Assembly: GCA_027422505.1 (NCBI GenBank)
Contig: JAPQWV010000675.1
Location: 186,001-250,000, forward strand
From: Craterostigma plantagineum
Taxonomy: Eukaryota; Streptophyta; Magnoliopsida; Lamiales; Linderniaceae
Length of the DNA: 64,000 nucleotides
Reading direction: 5' to 3'
Shown: piece after piece, positions 1 to 12,055 of the stretch
Layout of the letters: every line of letters starts with the position of its first letter
Numbering within the stretch: position 1 is the stretch's first letter
Translations under genes and position numbers: made by a program
The notes under the pieces: model-generated
Databases searched by the model: none
Told to the model about the DNA's origin: nothing
The model's input: the letters and a program-made list of their open reading frames with translations, nothing else

Positions 1-1229
1 TCGTAGCGTGGAAACTGTTGTTGTATGAAAACTCTATGAGCGGCAAATACTTACTCTAGTTTCCTTTGAAATCGAGCACACATGCTCGTAGAATATCCTC
101 GAGAGTCTGAACTGTTCGTTCAGACTGCCCGTCGGTTTGGGGATGATAAGCAGTACTGAACGAGAGCTTAGTACCCATCGCTCTCTGTAAGCTCTGCCAA
201 ACGTTGGATAGAAATCTTGAATCTCGATCCGAGACGATGGAGATTGGGATTCCATGGAGTCGAACAATTTCCTGAATGTATAATTCAGCGTAGCGTTCCA
301 TGGAAAAAGTAGAACTGATTGGAAGGAAATGGGCTGATTTCGTCAGGCGGTCCACTACCACCCAGATAGCGTCATGGCCTTTCGTCGTCTTGGGTTAACC
401 AACAACGAAGCCCATCGTGGTGTGGTCCCATTTCCATTCGGAAATCGGTAAAGGCTGTAGAGTTCCAGCTGGTCGTTGGTGTTCCACTTTGATCAGCTGG
501 CACGTCATACATCTACTTACGAATGTGGCGATATCCTTCTTCATTCCCGGCCACCAATATATGATCCTCAAATCTTGGTACATCTTTGTCGCACCTGGGT
601 GTACAGAGTACGTTGTTGCGTGCGCCTCTGTCATTATCGTTCGTCGTAATTCCTCGTCATTGGGCACATATAGCCGATTCTTGTATAACAAGGCTCCGTC
701 TGCCCGGATTTCGAAGTCTTCGGGTAGTATATCCTTCGCCTTTAGGTAAAATTCATCCTCTTCTTGTGCTTTTTGAATTCGATCTAGTAACATCGGCTGA
801 AGAGTCAGCGCTGCTAGTTTCGTTTCGACTTCGCCCAAACTAACTATTTCCACTCCTAGTCTGTGCAATTCCGTACTCATCGCCTTTCGACTAAGTGCGT
901 CTGCGACTACGTTCGCTTTACCCGGATGATAATTGATAACGCAGTCGTAGTCTTTTACAAGCTCCAGCCATTGTCGTTGCCTCATATTCAGCTCTTTCTG
1001 GGTGAAGAAATATTTCAGACTCTTATGGTCTGTAAAGATTTCGCACCGTTCTCCGTAAAGGTAGTGTCTCCAAATCTTTAAGGCGAAGACGACTGCTGCA
1101 AGTTCTAATTCATGGGTCGGATAATTCTTCTCGTACTCCTTCAGTTGTCTGGAGGCATACGCGATTACTTTACCATTCTGCATCAATACGCATCCCAGTC
1201 AACTCTTCGAGGCGTCGCTGTAGACTGAG
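1..1229 (-). pseudogene. Gypsy G2 pol, 3' part: RNase H and integrase
   Basis: This is the C-terminal half of a Ty3/gypsy polyprotein read leftward. About 1229-890 encodes RNase H ([24 protein letters not shown]). About 700-470 encodes the integrase zinc module, with paired His and Cys in [11 protein letters not shown] and CMTCQ. About 361-56 encodes the integrase core ([29 protein letters not shown]), which holds the D, D and E region. Stops interrupt it: a TGA just after SDASKS, a TAA after FVVG near 395, and a TGG-to-TAG type stop near 56. The reading runs off the left window edge. It continues from the gag-RT block at 12206-14665; element G1 (1230-12050) separates the halves, and the codons on either side rejoin at the duplicated CTGAG. 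The domain order RNase H then integrase is the gypsy order. Confidence 0.93.
1225..1229. repeat. Target-site duplication, left copy (CTGAG)
   Basis: CTGAG lies directly before the G1 5' LTR and again directly after the 3' LTR at 12051-12055. Five bp is the usual duplication for LTR elements. The target was the RNase H reading frame of G2. Confidence 0.92.
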
Positions 1230-4200
1230 CGTAATACCCGAGTCCCGTAAGTAAGCCGGCCAATAAATATGCATACATATTATATGACTTCGTGGCTGAT
1301 GGAATATGTTTTACGATTTTATGTGTTAACATGATTTCAAATTAGGTGCTATTAAGATTACTAACCAAGTAGAAGAATTTATTTAAATTAAGTTAGTTAT
1401 TGATGTTAGGGTTTTTAATACATAACATGCTAACCTGGAAAATTTAATTTAGATTATTAAGTGGTAATACCACGTTTTAGAAAACATAAATTTGTAGGAA
1501 TAGATTTCGAAAGGGTTAGATAAAGATTTTGATGCATTAGGGTTTCGGAGCAAGAAATCTCGAGATCTTTGAATATCGAAATCTTCGAAGCTTGAAATAT
1601 TAAATCTCTAAATGAGTGAATGTCGAATCTCTTTAAATATTGAAGAGTTCGACATCCTTAAACTTAAAAGCTCTAAATCTCGAGATATATAATTTCGAGG
1701 GATAATGTTCAATTCGCTAATAAACTCGAGAAATGAGATAACCATTAAGAGAAGTTATGATTACTTAAAGGAAAGTCAAAGATAAGGATTAAGCCATGAA
1801 GTTGTAGACGTCATTTCTACAAATTAACACGCCAAATGAGAATAAAAAAAGGGAAACTCTTATACCACTAGATGAAAACTTACGATAGAAGTCATATACA
1901 TAATAAAGAAAATTTCGAACACCACTTGGAGAAGAAAAGAAACGAAGACAGAGGTGCTGTAAACTGAGTTGGTATGAATCTTCATCTTATTCTATCTATT
2001 TAAATTCATGCTTTTATTCATAATTAAGTATGTTAAGGTCTTTAGCGATTTAGTAGTTGCATAATTTTAGATTTTACTTAGAAGTAGGGTTCTAATTATT
2101 GATTTTTAGGGTTTTAATAAGGTTTATACAACCTTTAAACTGTTCTTGGAAGAAATATAGTTTGATCGAAAGTTTAGTTATTGAGCAAAATAATTCCTAG
2201 TTGATATATTTCGAACTGTATTAAGTCTTGTAAGAAGAATTCGAACCTTGTTAGCTGCAACAGAATGAAATCAGGTCTGGAAGGATTAAAAATGTCGAAA
2301 TGTGTCTCCAAGGTTATATCGAAATTTGTGTGTTAGCTTAAATCCCAAAGTATATATATACATGTAAATCTCGAAAGGTGGGTAACTATCAAAATGTTTA
2401 AGAGGAATGATATCGAGATCCATATATATATTATTTGAATATTAAATCCTTATGTAGGAATGTCGAGATCTGAGTGTCAAAATAATTAAAAGGGTCGAAA
2501 CACATATCGAGATTTACCTTGAATCATATCGAAGTCCTTGAGCATTATGTAGTTAACATATCTATCGACATCTTATATATATATACACACATATCGAGAT
2601 CAAGTCTAAGAAACATGCCGAATTCTAATGTGGACTTTATGTGTAACATCTCGACAACTTGAGTGCAAATCCACTTTAATATTAAACTCTTATGTCGAAC
2701 TCTTAGGTATTGATTAATATCGACATCTTCAAAATACATCTTGAGACCTATTGTGAGTATTAATATCGACATCTTTTTTATAATCCCAATATACATCTCG
2801 AGGTTTTAAAGTCTATGTGTATTATTAAATATCGAAATCCATGTATAAGTATATATCGACATTGTGTTATCATTCTAATAGGTAAGCTCGACGTCTTAAG
2901 TATAATATTAATGTATATCTCGACATTTTAGGTAGGAGCTCAATAGATATCTCGACATTTTACTTAAAATGTCGAAGTCCATCTCGAAGTGTGAAGACCT
3001 GATCGAGATTTATATGTCTCGACATTTATTTGATGATTTATACCGAGATTTAATTTATGCCGACTTTATAAATAGTGTAATGTCGAGACATATCTCATGA
3101 GATCTATTTCTGGAAATAATATTTCTTAGTCTAGGTTAAAGTTCTAAATCTTAGGGTTTCGAAATTTATGAAAGTCCAAAATTAGGGTTTTCTAAATTAA
3201 GCCAATTTCCTGAAATTATAATTAGACTGAACAAACCCTAATTTTATATGTCTCTATATTTAGGGTTGGAGAATTACGACTTACAGTACGATAAGATTAA
3301 ATACGCTAAGGATACCAGGTAAGTGGAAGTCCCATTTACAACACATAACTATATGGGCATGAAAATTATATGTTATGTGTTCTATGATTTTATGTGACTT
3401 CCTACGTGAATTATTTGCGTTATATGACACGCATGATTTAATTACATGATATTATGGCATGACACGCATATTCATGACATGAGCATGTGCACGCACGTTA
3501 GAACGAAAGGCATGATATGATAGCGTGCATAATATACGATCGCCTGAGAGCGATAAAGATTCGCCGATATGGGCGTCTGATGTCGACTCACAGTTGAGTC
3601 ACGGCTCTTCTATGCTACCATGGTGACGTCGTATGGCGCTACCGTTATGACATGACATGTACAAGGCAAGACATGATTTTAGGGCTAATGCCGTCATGGC
3701 GGGTCGTGAAACCTGGAGGGTGCGAGCTGAGGGAGTAAGCGATACCGAGGGTACCTCTGGTGTCGGCTACCTCAGATTAGGCTACCAGTGTGAAGCGTCC
3801 GCGTGGCGTATGAAACCACCTTGGGACAGAAAATGCACCCTAGGGTTAGCCTCCCTGAGTGGGTATTGCCACTTATATTTATTTATCCCTAGTGGATTCG
3901 AGCTCCATGATGGTGCATAGCAAGATAGCCGAGGGCCCTATATGACAAGACAAGACAAGGAAAAATATGAGGTCTAGGAAGCATTGGCGCGGATGCCTTT
4001 GCGAATTTAGGACACGTGCACGGCATGCATGGCTTTCACTTACTGAGCTTTATAAGCTCATTCCATGTATTTATGTGTTGTAGGTTCACGGGATCACGGT
4101 ACGTGATCTTTACGAATGCGAGGCCTATTTTTGAAGCTTCCGGAGGACTTTTGAGGTGGCAGTGTGTACATGGATGTGACCTGAGTGGCGGGCCGATAGG

Positions 4201-4385
4201 TTATTTTGAACACGCATGCGCACTCTACCTTGTATATATGTCCTAGGAATATTTTGTATTGTATAGAGGGGTTTCCTTTATATAAAAGGAAAAATTTTGT
4301 ACGCATTTCATATATAGATTTCACTTTCACATGCAGTCACATAAAATACTAGTAAGAATGGGCGGTAGGAGTCAGGGGCGCCGCA
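1230..4385 (+). repeat. G1 5' LTR (3156 bp)
   Basis: The LTR begins CGTAATACCCG, where the 3' LTR has TGTAATACCCG, so the first base is mutated. It ends GGGGCGCCGCA, and the same ends bound 9040-12050. About 1500-3130 is dense in TCGA-centred words (ATCGAGAT, TCGACATT, ATGTCGA). About 3400-4250 is more GC-rich. A TATA box lies at 4279-4289. Relative to the 3' LTR this copy has about 145 extra bp near 3090-3235, probably deleted in the other copy. Small ORFs here (for example 3657-3920) recur in the second LTR only because the LTR is duplicated, and I do not call them genes. Confidence 0.95.
4279..4289 (+). promoter_or_regulatory. TATA box of G1 5' LTR
   Basis: TATATAAAAGG sits about 100 bp before the LTR end, a normal place for the U3 promoter of a plant LTR. 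The same motif occurs in the 3' LTR at 11941. Transcription would start about 30 bp downstream. Confidence 0.65.
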
Positions 4386-4387
4386 GG

Positions 4388-4399
4388 TGGTATCAGAGC
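4388..4399 (+). promoter_or_regulatory. G1 primer-binding site
   Basis: TGGTATCAGAGC is the standard plant PBS complementary to the 3' end of initiator tRNA-Met. It lies two bases inside the 5' LTR. Confidence 0.93.
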
Positions 4400-4542
4400 T
4401 TTTGGTTACAAGTTCTGTAGACTGTCCATGTACACACACTCAAAAGCACGGAAGCGGCCTTGCTAGTAAGTCTTATGTTTCTATGAATGTTGTATGTGCG
4501 TAATTTATTGGCCATATGGACTATTAGGGTATCAGGACAAGA

Positions 4543-5810
4543 ATGGGTAGAACGAGAAGCGAGGGTAGCGGAAGCGTTAGTAAAGGCAAGGAACCCGAAA
4601 CACAAGCCGATAATCGTGATACAGCGATTCTTCAACTCACCGAACTTGTTCGCCAGCAATCCGCACAAATTCAAGAAATGATGCAACAACGAAATGCGGG
4701 CGGACAATCTAGTAATAATCTCTCTCAGGCGGAAAGAGTTGAAATCGTTGGGGAGCGATTTCGTAAACTCAATCCCCCGACTTTTGAAGATGCGGTCGAC
4801 CCTACTGTGGCCGAAGACTGGCTCCAAACATTGGAAAGCATGTTCCAATATAGCCGCATTCCTGAGGAAGAAAAGGTGTTATGTGCTGCCTTCCTGTTGA
4901 GGGGGAGTGCAGGCGACTGGTGGGATACTATTCTCGCCTTTGAAGACCCTATTACAATGACGTGGGACCGATTCAAGGAGCTCTTTAGGAGCAAATACTT
5001 CACCGCCCCGGTACGAGCCCAAAGGATGAATGAATTCATCAACCTACGACAGGGCCCGATGACCGTGGCAGAATACATCAGAAAGTTTGAGCAACTGTCC
5101 CGATTTGCAGCTCACATGGTGACCACAGATGCATTAAAGGTGGAGCGCTTTCTGGAAGGCCTGAAACCTGAGCTATACAGAGATGTGAATATGGCCGGAT
5201 CCCAAGGAGCTACCTATGCTCAGGTGGCTGAACGCGCGTTGATGGCGGAGCAAGCCGAACTCTGAATTATGCGCGCCCATGAAGCAAAGGGGAAGTTCAT
5301 TCAAGGGCCGAAATGGAGTGGAGGTAGCCCGAAGAAAACCTTTAACCCAAACCCGAAGAATGTCCGACCTAATTTCCAGAACCGACCTGGGCCTCCACAA
5401 CAATTCAGTACTAATCAGGGAAGACCCCCAATGAGTATACCCCCATGTCCCAGGTGCACACGACGACATTTGGGCGTGTGCTATTCTCAGAATGCAACCT
5501 GTTATAAGTGTGGCAAGACAGGCCACTTTTCCAAAGCATGCACGGTGACTGCGTCTGGAAGTCAAGCACCTGCTCAAACTAGGCCACCTACTGTACCTGC
5601 TAGAGTTTACACGTTGACTTCTGAAGAGGCGGATAACAATCCGTCTATGGTGGCAGGTACTCTCTTTATCCATTCAACCCCGACATGCATATTAGTTGAT
5701 TCAGGAGCCACGCATTCATTGCATCTACTAACTACGTGGCGAGACACGGGGTTACACCTAACCTGGTTAGCTACGAATACAATGTTACCATACCTCACGG
5801 AACTTCTATG
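4543..5810 (+). pseudogene. G1 gag and protease (broken)
   Basis: The ATG at 4543 starts a gypsy gag. The capsid-type region has VAEDWLQTLESMF and AGDWWDTI, followed by a C-x2-C-x4-H-x4-C nucleocapsid knuckle at 5500-5541 (CYKCGKTGHFSKAC). The aspartic protease motif LVDSGATHS is near 5690-5720. A TGA at 5263-5265 separates capsid from nucleocapsid where G2 has an arginine, so this is probably a CGA-to-TGA change. A frameshift just after the protease motif (about 5720) shifts reading into the frame of the next block. The start is supported by the G2 gag, which begins at a comparable distance from its PBS. Confidence 0.9.
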
Positions 5811-7375
5811 AGAACCAACCAAATCTTGCGAGATAGCCCGGTAATAGTGAACGATAGGACCTTACCCGTTGACCTGATAGTCATTCCAATGAACGATTAT
5901 GAAGTAATCTTAGGGATGGACTGGCTATCGAAATACGGAGCAGTTATTGACTGTAACCGTAAGCAAGTAACCTTTAACCTAGAAGACACCGAACCCTTCA
6001 CATTCACGGGAAGTAGCAAGCATAGTAAGATTCCCAAGATTTCGGCAATGAAGGCCCATCGATTACTCAAGACAGGATGTGAAGCTTATTTAATATTTGC
6101 GATATCATCCGAGGAACGTGCGTCTCCAAAGTTAGAAGAAGTCCCAGTAGTACGAGACTTTGCCGACGTATTCCCTGAAGACTTACCCGGACTTCTGCCG
6201 GAACGTGAAATTCAATTCACGATCGACCTAATGCCAGGAGCTACACCAATTTCTAAGGCACCGTATCGACTCGCTCCAGCTGAGCTGAAGGAATTAAGGG
6301 AGCAACTGGATGAACTGTTGCAAAAAGGGTTCATTCAGCCGAGCTTCTCACCATGGGGAGCCCCAGTTTTATTCGTTAAGAAGAAAGATGGATCGATGCG
6401 GCTCTGCAACGATTATAGGGAGCTGAACAAAATTGCGATCAAGAACAAATACCCCCTCCCTCGAATTGACGGCTTATTCGACCAATTACAAGGCGCAACC
6501 GTCTTTTCGAAGATAGACCTGAGGTCAGGATATCACCAATTGAAGATTCGAGAAGAGGATGTTCCGAAGACAGCTTTCAGTACCCGCTACGGGCACTACG
6601 AGTTCCTAGTCATGCCTTTGGGCTGACTAATGCACCAGCAGCCTTCATGGACCTGATGAACCTAGTATTCAAGCCACTCCTAGATAAGTGTGTTATCATA
6701 TTCATCGATGACATTCTCATCTACTCGAAGACCAGGAAGGAGCATGAACAACACTTGAAGATCGTGCTAGGAATATTACGAGAAAAGCAGTTGTATGCGA
6801 AATTCAAGAAATGCGAGTTCTGGCTCAAACAAGTCGCATTTCTTGGACACGTTATCTCGGGAGATGGAATTTCTGTTGATCCCAGCAAGATCGAGGTTAT
6901 TAACAACTGGCCTCAACCGACGAATGTCACAGAAATACGAAGTTTTCTCGGACTAGCTGGGTATTATCGGAAGTTTATTAAAGATTTTTCCAAAATTGCA
7001 TCAACCCTGACGAAGCTAACAAAGAAGAATACTCCATTCAAATGGGACGATGCTTGCGAGCAGAGCTTCCAAGAATTGAAGAAACGACTTACTTCAGCCC
7101 CATTGTTGATGATTCCTACGGGGACTGGAGGATTTTCTGTATATAGCGATGCATCGAAGAACGGCTTAGGATGCGTTCTAATGCAAAACGGAAACGTAGT
7201 TGCATATGCTTCCCGACAGCTAAAGGATTTTGAGAAGAATTACCCGACTCACGACCTAGAACTTGCCGCTGTAGTCTTTGCTCTCAAGATCTGGAGACAC
7301 TACTTGTACGGCGAGCGATGCGAGATTTCACGGATCACAAAAGTCTCAAATACTTCTTCACTCAGAAGGAGTTAA
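5736..7375 (+). pseudogene. G1 reverse transcriptase and RNase H (broken)
   Basis: The frame opening at 5736 carries the end of the protease, the linker and the RT palm ([39 protein letters not shown]). One base is missing around 6620, in the MPFGLTNAP motif, so the frame changes. RT resumes at 6647 with the catalytic FIDDILIYS and continues into RNase H ([12 protein letters not shown]). A further frameshift near 7316 separates it from [10 protein letters not shown]. The active-site residues are present, but no single frame covers the enzyme. Confidence 0.92.
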
Positions 7376-9000
7376 ATATGAGACAACGACGGTGGCTCGA
7401 GTTAGTCAAGGACTATGACTGCGTGATTAGCTACCATCCGGGGAAAGCAAATGTAGTAGCTGATGCACTAAGCCGCAAGACTGTGAATACGGAGTTACAG
7501 AGGCTCGAACTAGAAGTGATACCAATGGGCGAAATCGAAGCGAGATTAGCGGCGTTAACACTTCGACCTACACTAATGGAGCTGATTACGAAGGCCCAGG
7601 AGAATGACGAGTTATATCTAAAAATCAAAGAAGCACCAATGGAACAAAGGTCAGCAGACTTCACAATACGAGACAACGGAAGTTTATACTACAGAAGTCG
7701 GTTATATGTTCCTAACGATGCTGAACTACGCAAGACTGTCATGACGGAAGCCCACACTACCGTATACTCTATTCACCCAGGAGCGACGAAAATGTATAGG
7801 GATCTACGAGCCAACTATTGGTGGCCAGGGATGAAACGAGAAATTGCAACTTTTGTGAGCCAATGCTTAACATGTCAGCAAATTAAGGCAGAACACCAGC
7901 GACCGGCAGGAACCTTACAATCCCTGCCAGTACCTGAATGGAAGTGGGACACATTACCATGGACTTCGTTGTTGGCCTGCCTAAGACTGTGAAAGGCCAC
8001 GACGCTATATGGGTCACTGTTGATCGATTGACCAAGTCCGCTCACTTCATCAGCTCAACCTTTTCGATGGAGAGATACGCGGAATTATATATTCAAGAAA
8101 TAGTATGACTTCACGGGGTTCCAATTTCAATCGTTTCCGATCGTGATTCAAGATTCTTATCCAAGTTCTGGATGAGTTTACAAAAGGCCATGGGAACCAA
8201 GCTATCCTTCAGTACTGCCTACCATCCTCAGACAGACGGGCAGTCTGAACGAACAATCCAGACATTGGAAGATATGCTAAGAGCCTGTGTGCTCGATTTT
8301 AAAGGAAATTGGAGCAGATATCTTTCGTTGATTGAGTTCTCCTATAACAACAGCTTCCACGCAACAATCGGAATGACTCCATATGAAGCGTTATACGGAC
8401 GCAAATGCAGATCTCGAATTCACTGGGATGAAGTTGGAGAACGGGCGATACTAGGCCCTGATCTAGTGCAAGAAATGACGGAAGCAATATCAAAGGTACG
8501 TGAACGGATGAAGACGGCCCAGAGTAGGCAGAAAAGCTACGCAGACCAAAAACGTAGACCGTTGGAGTTCCAAGCAGATGATTTTGTATTTCTGAAGGTG
8601 TCCCCAATGAAAGGCGTGAGGCGATTTGGGAAGAAAGGTAAGCTAAGCCCGAGATATATCGGACCGTTCCGAATCGTCCGAAAAGTTGGGGAAGTTGCTT
8701 ATCAACTGGAATTACCGAATTCGCTAGCCCAAGTACATGATAGTTTTCACGTATCGACGTTACGAAAATACGTCGCAGACCCAAGCCATGTGCTGAATAC
8801 TGAAAATTTTCATCAACACCTCAAGCCAGATTTGAGCTACGAGGAAAAGCCAGTGGAAATCCTTATGTACGACACGAAACGATTACGGAATAAAGAGATT
8901 CCGTTCGTCAATATTGTGGCAGAATCAGTCCACTGAGGAAGCTACGTGGGAACTGGAAGACGATATGAGAACCACTAACCTGAGTTATTTCACCCTGCCT
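7318..9000 (+). pseudogene. G1 RNase H end, integrase and chromodomain-like tail (broken)
   Basis: RNase H finishes at 7318-7480 (VADALSRK). The integrase zinc module follows ([14 protein letters not shown]). A frameshift near 7950 and a TGA near 8107 interrupt the core. The core can be followed through [18 protein letters not shown] and [15 protein letters not shown], and ends in the GPFRIV and [13 protein letters not shown] region. The last 120 bp resemble the Tekay-type chromodomain (LRNKEIP, then EEATWELEDDM in a shifted frame near 8930). Chromodomains of this group direct insertion into heterochromatin, which fits the location. Confidence 0.9.
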
Positions 9001-9021
9001 GATTTCGGGGGCGAAATCCTT

Positions 9022-9039
9022 TTTAAGGGGGGGGGAGGA
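9022..9039 (+). promoter_or_regulatory. G1 polypurine tract
   Basis: A purine run with nine or more G abuts the 3' LTR start (TGTAATACCC). This is the expected second-strand primer site. Confidence 0.9.
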
Positions 9040-12000
9040 TGTAATACCCGAGTCCCGTAAGTAAGCCGGCCAATAAATATGCATACATATTATATGACTT
9101 ACGTGGCTGCATGGAATATGTTTTACGATTTTATGTGTTAACAAGATTTCAAATTAGGTGCTATTAAGATTACTAACCAAGTAGAAGAATTTATTTAAAT
9201 TAAGTTAGTTATTGATGTTAGGGTTTTTAATACATAACATGCTAACCTGGAAAATTTAATTTAGATTATTAAGTTGTAATACCACGTTTTAGAAAACATA
9301 AATTTGTAGGAATAGATTTCGAAAGGGTTAGATAAAGATTTTGATGCATTAGGGTTTCGGAGCAAGAAATCTCGAGATCTTTGAATATCGAAATCTTCGA
9401 AGCTTGAAATATTAAATCTCTAAATGAGTGAATGTCGAATCTCTATAAATATTGAAGAGTTCGACATCCTTAAACTTAAAAGCTCTAAATCTCTAATTTC
9501 GAGGGATAATGTTCAATTCGCTAATAAACTCGAGAAATGAGATAACCATTAAGAGAAGTTATGATTACTTAAAGGAAAGTCAAAGATAAGGATTAAGCCA
9601 TGAAGTTGTAGACGTCATTTCTACAAATTAACACGCCAAATGAGAATAAAAAAAGGGAAACTCTTATACCACTAGATGAAAACTTACGATAGAAGTCATA
9701 TACATAATAAAGAAAATTTCGAACACCACTTGGAGAAGAAAAGAAACGAAGACAGAGGTGCTGTAAACTGAGTTGGTATGAATCTTCATCTTAATCTATC
9801 TATTTAAATTCATGCTTTTATTCATAATTAAGTATGTTAAGGTCTTTAGCGATTTAGTAGTTGCATAATTTTAGATTTTACTTAGATTCTAATTATTGAT
9901 TTTTAGGGCTTTAATAAGGTTTATACAACCTTTAAACTGTTCTTGGAAGAAATATAGTTTGATCGAAAGTTTAGTTATTGAGCAAAATAATTCCCAGTTG
10001 ATATATTTCGAACTGTATTAAGTCTTGTAAGAAGAATTCGAACCTTGTTAGCTGCAAGAGAATGAAATCAGGTCTGGAAGGATTAAAAATGTCGAAATGT
10101 GTCTCCAAGGTTATATCGAAATTTGTGTGTTAGCTTAAATCCCAAAGTATATATATACATGTAAATCTCGAAAGGTGGGTAACTATCGAAATGTTTAAGA
10201 GGAATGATATCGAGATCCATATATATATTATTTGAATATTAAATCCTTATGTAGGAATGTCGAGATCTGAGTGTCAAAATAATTAAAAGGGTCGAAACAC
10301 ATATCGAGATTTACCTTGAATCATATCGAAGTCCTTGAGCATTATGTAGTTAACATATCTATCGACATCTTATATATATATACACACATATCGAGATCAA
10401 GTCTAAGAAACATGCCGAATTCTAATGTGGACTTTATGTGTAACATCTCGACAACTTGAGTGCAAATCCACTTTAATATTAAACTCTTATGTCGAACTCT
10501 TAGGTATTGATTAATATCGACATCTTCAAAATACATCTCGAGACCTATTGTGAGTATTAATATCGACATCTTTTTATAATCCCAATATACATCTCGAGGT
10601 TTTAAAGTCTATGTGTATTATTAAATATCGAAATCCATGTATAAGTATATATCGACATTGTGTTATCATTCTAATAGGTAAGCTCGACGTCTTAAGTATA
10701 ATATTAATGTATATCTCGACATTTTAGGTAGGAGCTCAATAGATATCTCGACATTTTACTTAAAATGTCGAAGTCCATCTCGAAGTGTGAAGACCTGATC
10801 GAGATTTATATGTCTCGACATTTATTTGATGATTTATACCGAGATTTAATTTATGCCGACTTTATAAATAGTGTAATGTCGAGACACATAACAAACCCTA
10901 ATTTTATATGTCTCTATATTTAGGGTTTGGAGAATTACGACTTACAGTACGATAAGATTAAATACGCTAAGGATACCAGGTAAGTGGAAGTCCCATTTAC
11001 AACACATAACTATATGGGCATGAAAATTATATGTTATGTGTTCTATGATTTTATGTGACTTCCTACGTGAATTAGTTGCGTTATATGACACGCATGATTT
11101 AATTACATGATATTATGGCATGACACGCATATTCATGACATGAGCATGTGCACGCACGTTAGAACGAAAGGCATGATATGATAGCGTGCATAATATACGA
11201 TCGCCTGGGAGCGATAAAGATTCGCCGATATGGGCGTCTGATGTCGACTCACAATTGAGTCACGGCTCTTCTATGCTACCATGGTGACGTCGTATGGCGC
11301 TACCGTTATGACATGACATGTACAAGGCAAGACATGATTTTAGGGCTAACGCCCTTATGGCGGGTCGTGAAACCTGGAGGGTGCGAGCTGAGGGAGTAAG
11401 CGATACCGAGGGTACCTCTGGTGTCGACTACCTCAGATTAGGCTACCAGTGTGAAGCGTCCGCGTGGCGTATGAAACCACCTTGGGACAGAAAAGGCGCC
11501 CTAGGGTTAGCCTCCCTTGAGTGGGTATTGCCACTTATATTTATTTATCCCTAGTGGATTCGAGCTCCATGATGGTGCATAGCAAGATAGCCGAGGGCCC
11601 TATATGACAAGACATGACAAGGAAAAATATGAGGTCTAGGAAGCATTGGCGCGGATGCCTTTGCGAATTTAGGACACGTGCACGGCATGCATGGCTTTCA
11701 CTTACTGAGCTTTATAAGCTCATTCCATGTATTTATGTGTTGTAGGTTCAGGGGATCACGGTACGTGATCTTTACGAAGGCGAGGCCTATTTTTGAAGCT
11801 TCCGGAGGACTTTTGAGGTGGTAGTGTGTACATGGATGTGACCTGAGTGGCGGGCCGATAGGTTATTTTGAACACTCATGCGCACTCTACCTTGTATATA
11901 TGTCCTAGGAATATTTTGTATCGTATAGAAGGGTTTCCTTTATATAAAAGGAAAAACTTTGTACGCATTTCGTATATAGATTTCACTTATATCACATGCA

Positions 12001-12050
12001 GTCACATAAAATACTAGTAAGAATGGGCGGTAGGAGTCAGGGGCGCCGCA
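9040..12050 (+). repeat. G1 3' LTR (3011 bp)
   Basis: It has the same ends as the 5' LTR (TGTAATACCCG to GGGGCGCCGCA) and is about 99% identical by eye outside indels. The main difference is a deletion of about 145 bp around 10890, plus gaps of 7-8 bp near 9495 and 9885. It holds the same TCGA-rich region (about 9350-10880) and TATA box (11941). Confidence 0.95.
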
Positions 12051-12055
12051 CTGAG
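12051..12055. repeat. Target-site duplication, right copy (CTGAG)
   Basis: This matches 1225-1229 and closes the G1 insertion. The interrupted G2 reading frame resumes immediately to the right. Confidence 0.92.

Larger units (their letters stand above)
1230..12050 (+). mobile_element. Complete Ty3/gypsy retrotransposon G1 inserted in G2
   Basis: This is a 10.8 kb LTR element with two long LTRs (1230-4385 and 9040-12050), a PBS two bases inside the 5' LTR, gag, protease, RT, RNase H, integrase and chromodomain-like tail in gypsy order, a G-rich polypurine tract abutting the 3' LTR, and a 5 bp CTGAG duplication. By eye the LTRs differ by roughly 30 substitutions over about 3 kb plus a few indels, so the insertion is fairly young. 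The coding region nevertheless has several frameshifts and in-frame stops, so this copy could not make its own full polyprotein. The chromodomain-like tail and LTRs starting TGTAATACCC suggest the Tekay/Del chromovirus group; that placement is inferred from motifs only. Confidence 0.95.

Noticed and set aside
2281..3080. CRISPR-like repeat array from recurring ATCGAGAT words
   Set aside because: The words are only 8-10 bp, degenerate, on both strands and unevenly spaced, in a plant LTR.
3657..3920. Open frame in the G1 5' LTR, repeated at 11318-11554
   Set aside because: It recurs only because the LTR is duplicated, the two versions end differently, and it has no recognisable domain.
4393..4848. 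151-codon minus-strand frame at the start of G1 gag
   Set aside because: It is antisense to a clear gag reading frame and has no motif.
5736..8936. Endogenous pararetrovirus as an explanation for RT and RNase H
   Set aside because: Integrase, LTRs, PBS, PPT and target duplications are present and movement or coat-protein motifs are absent, so these are LTR retrotransposons.
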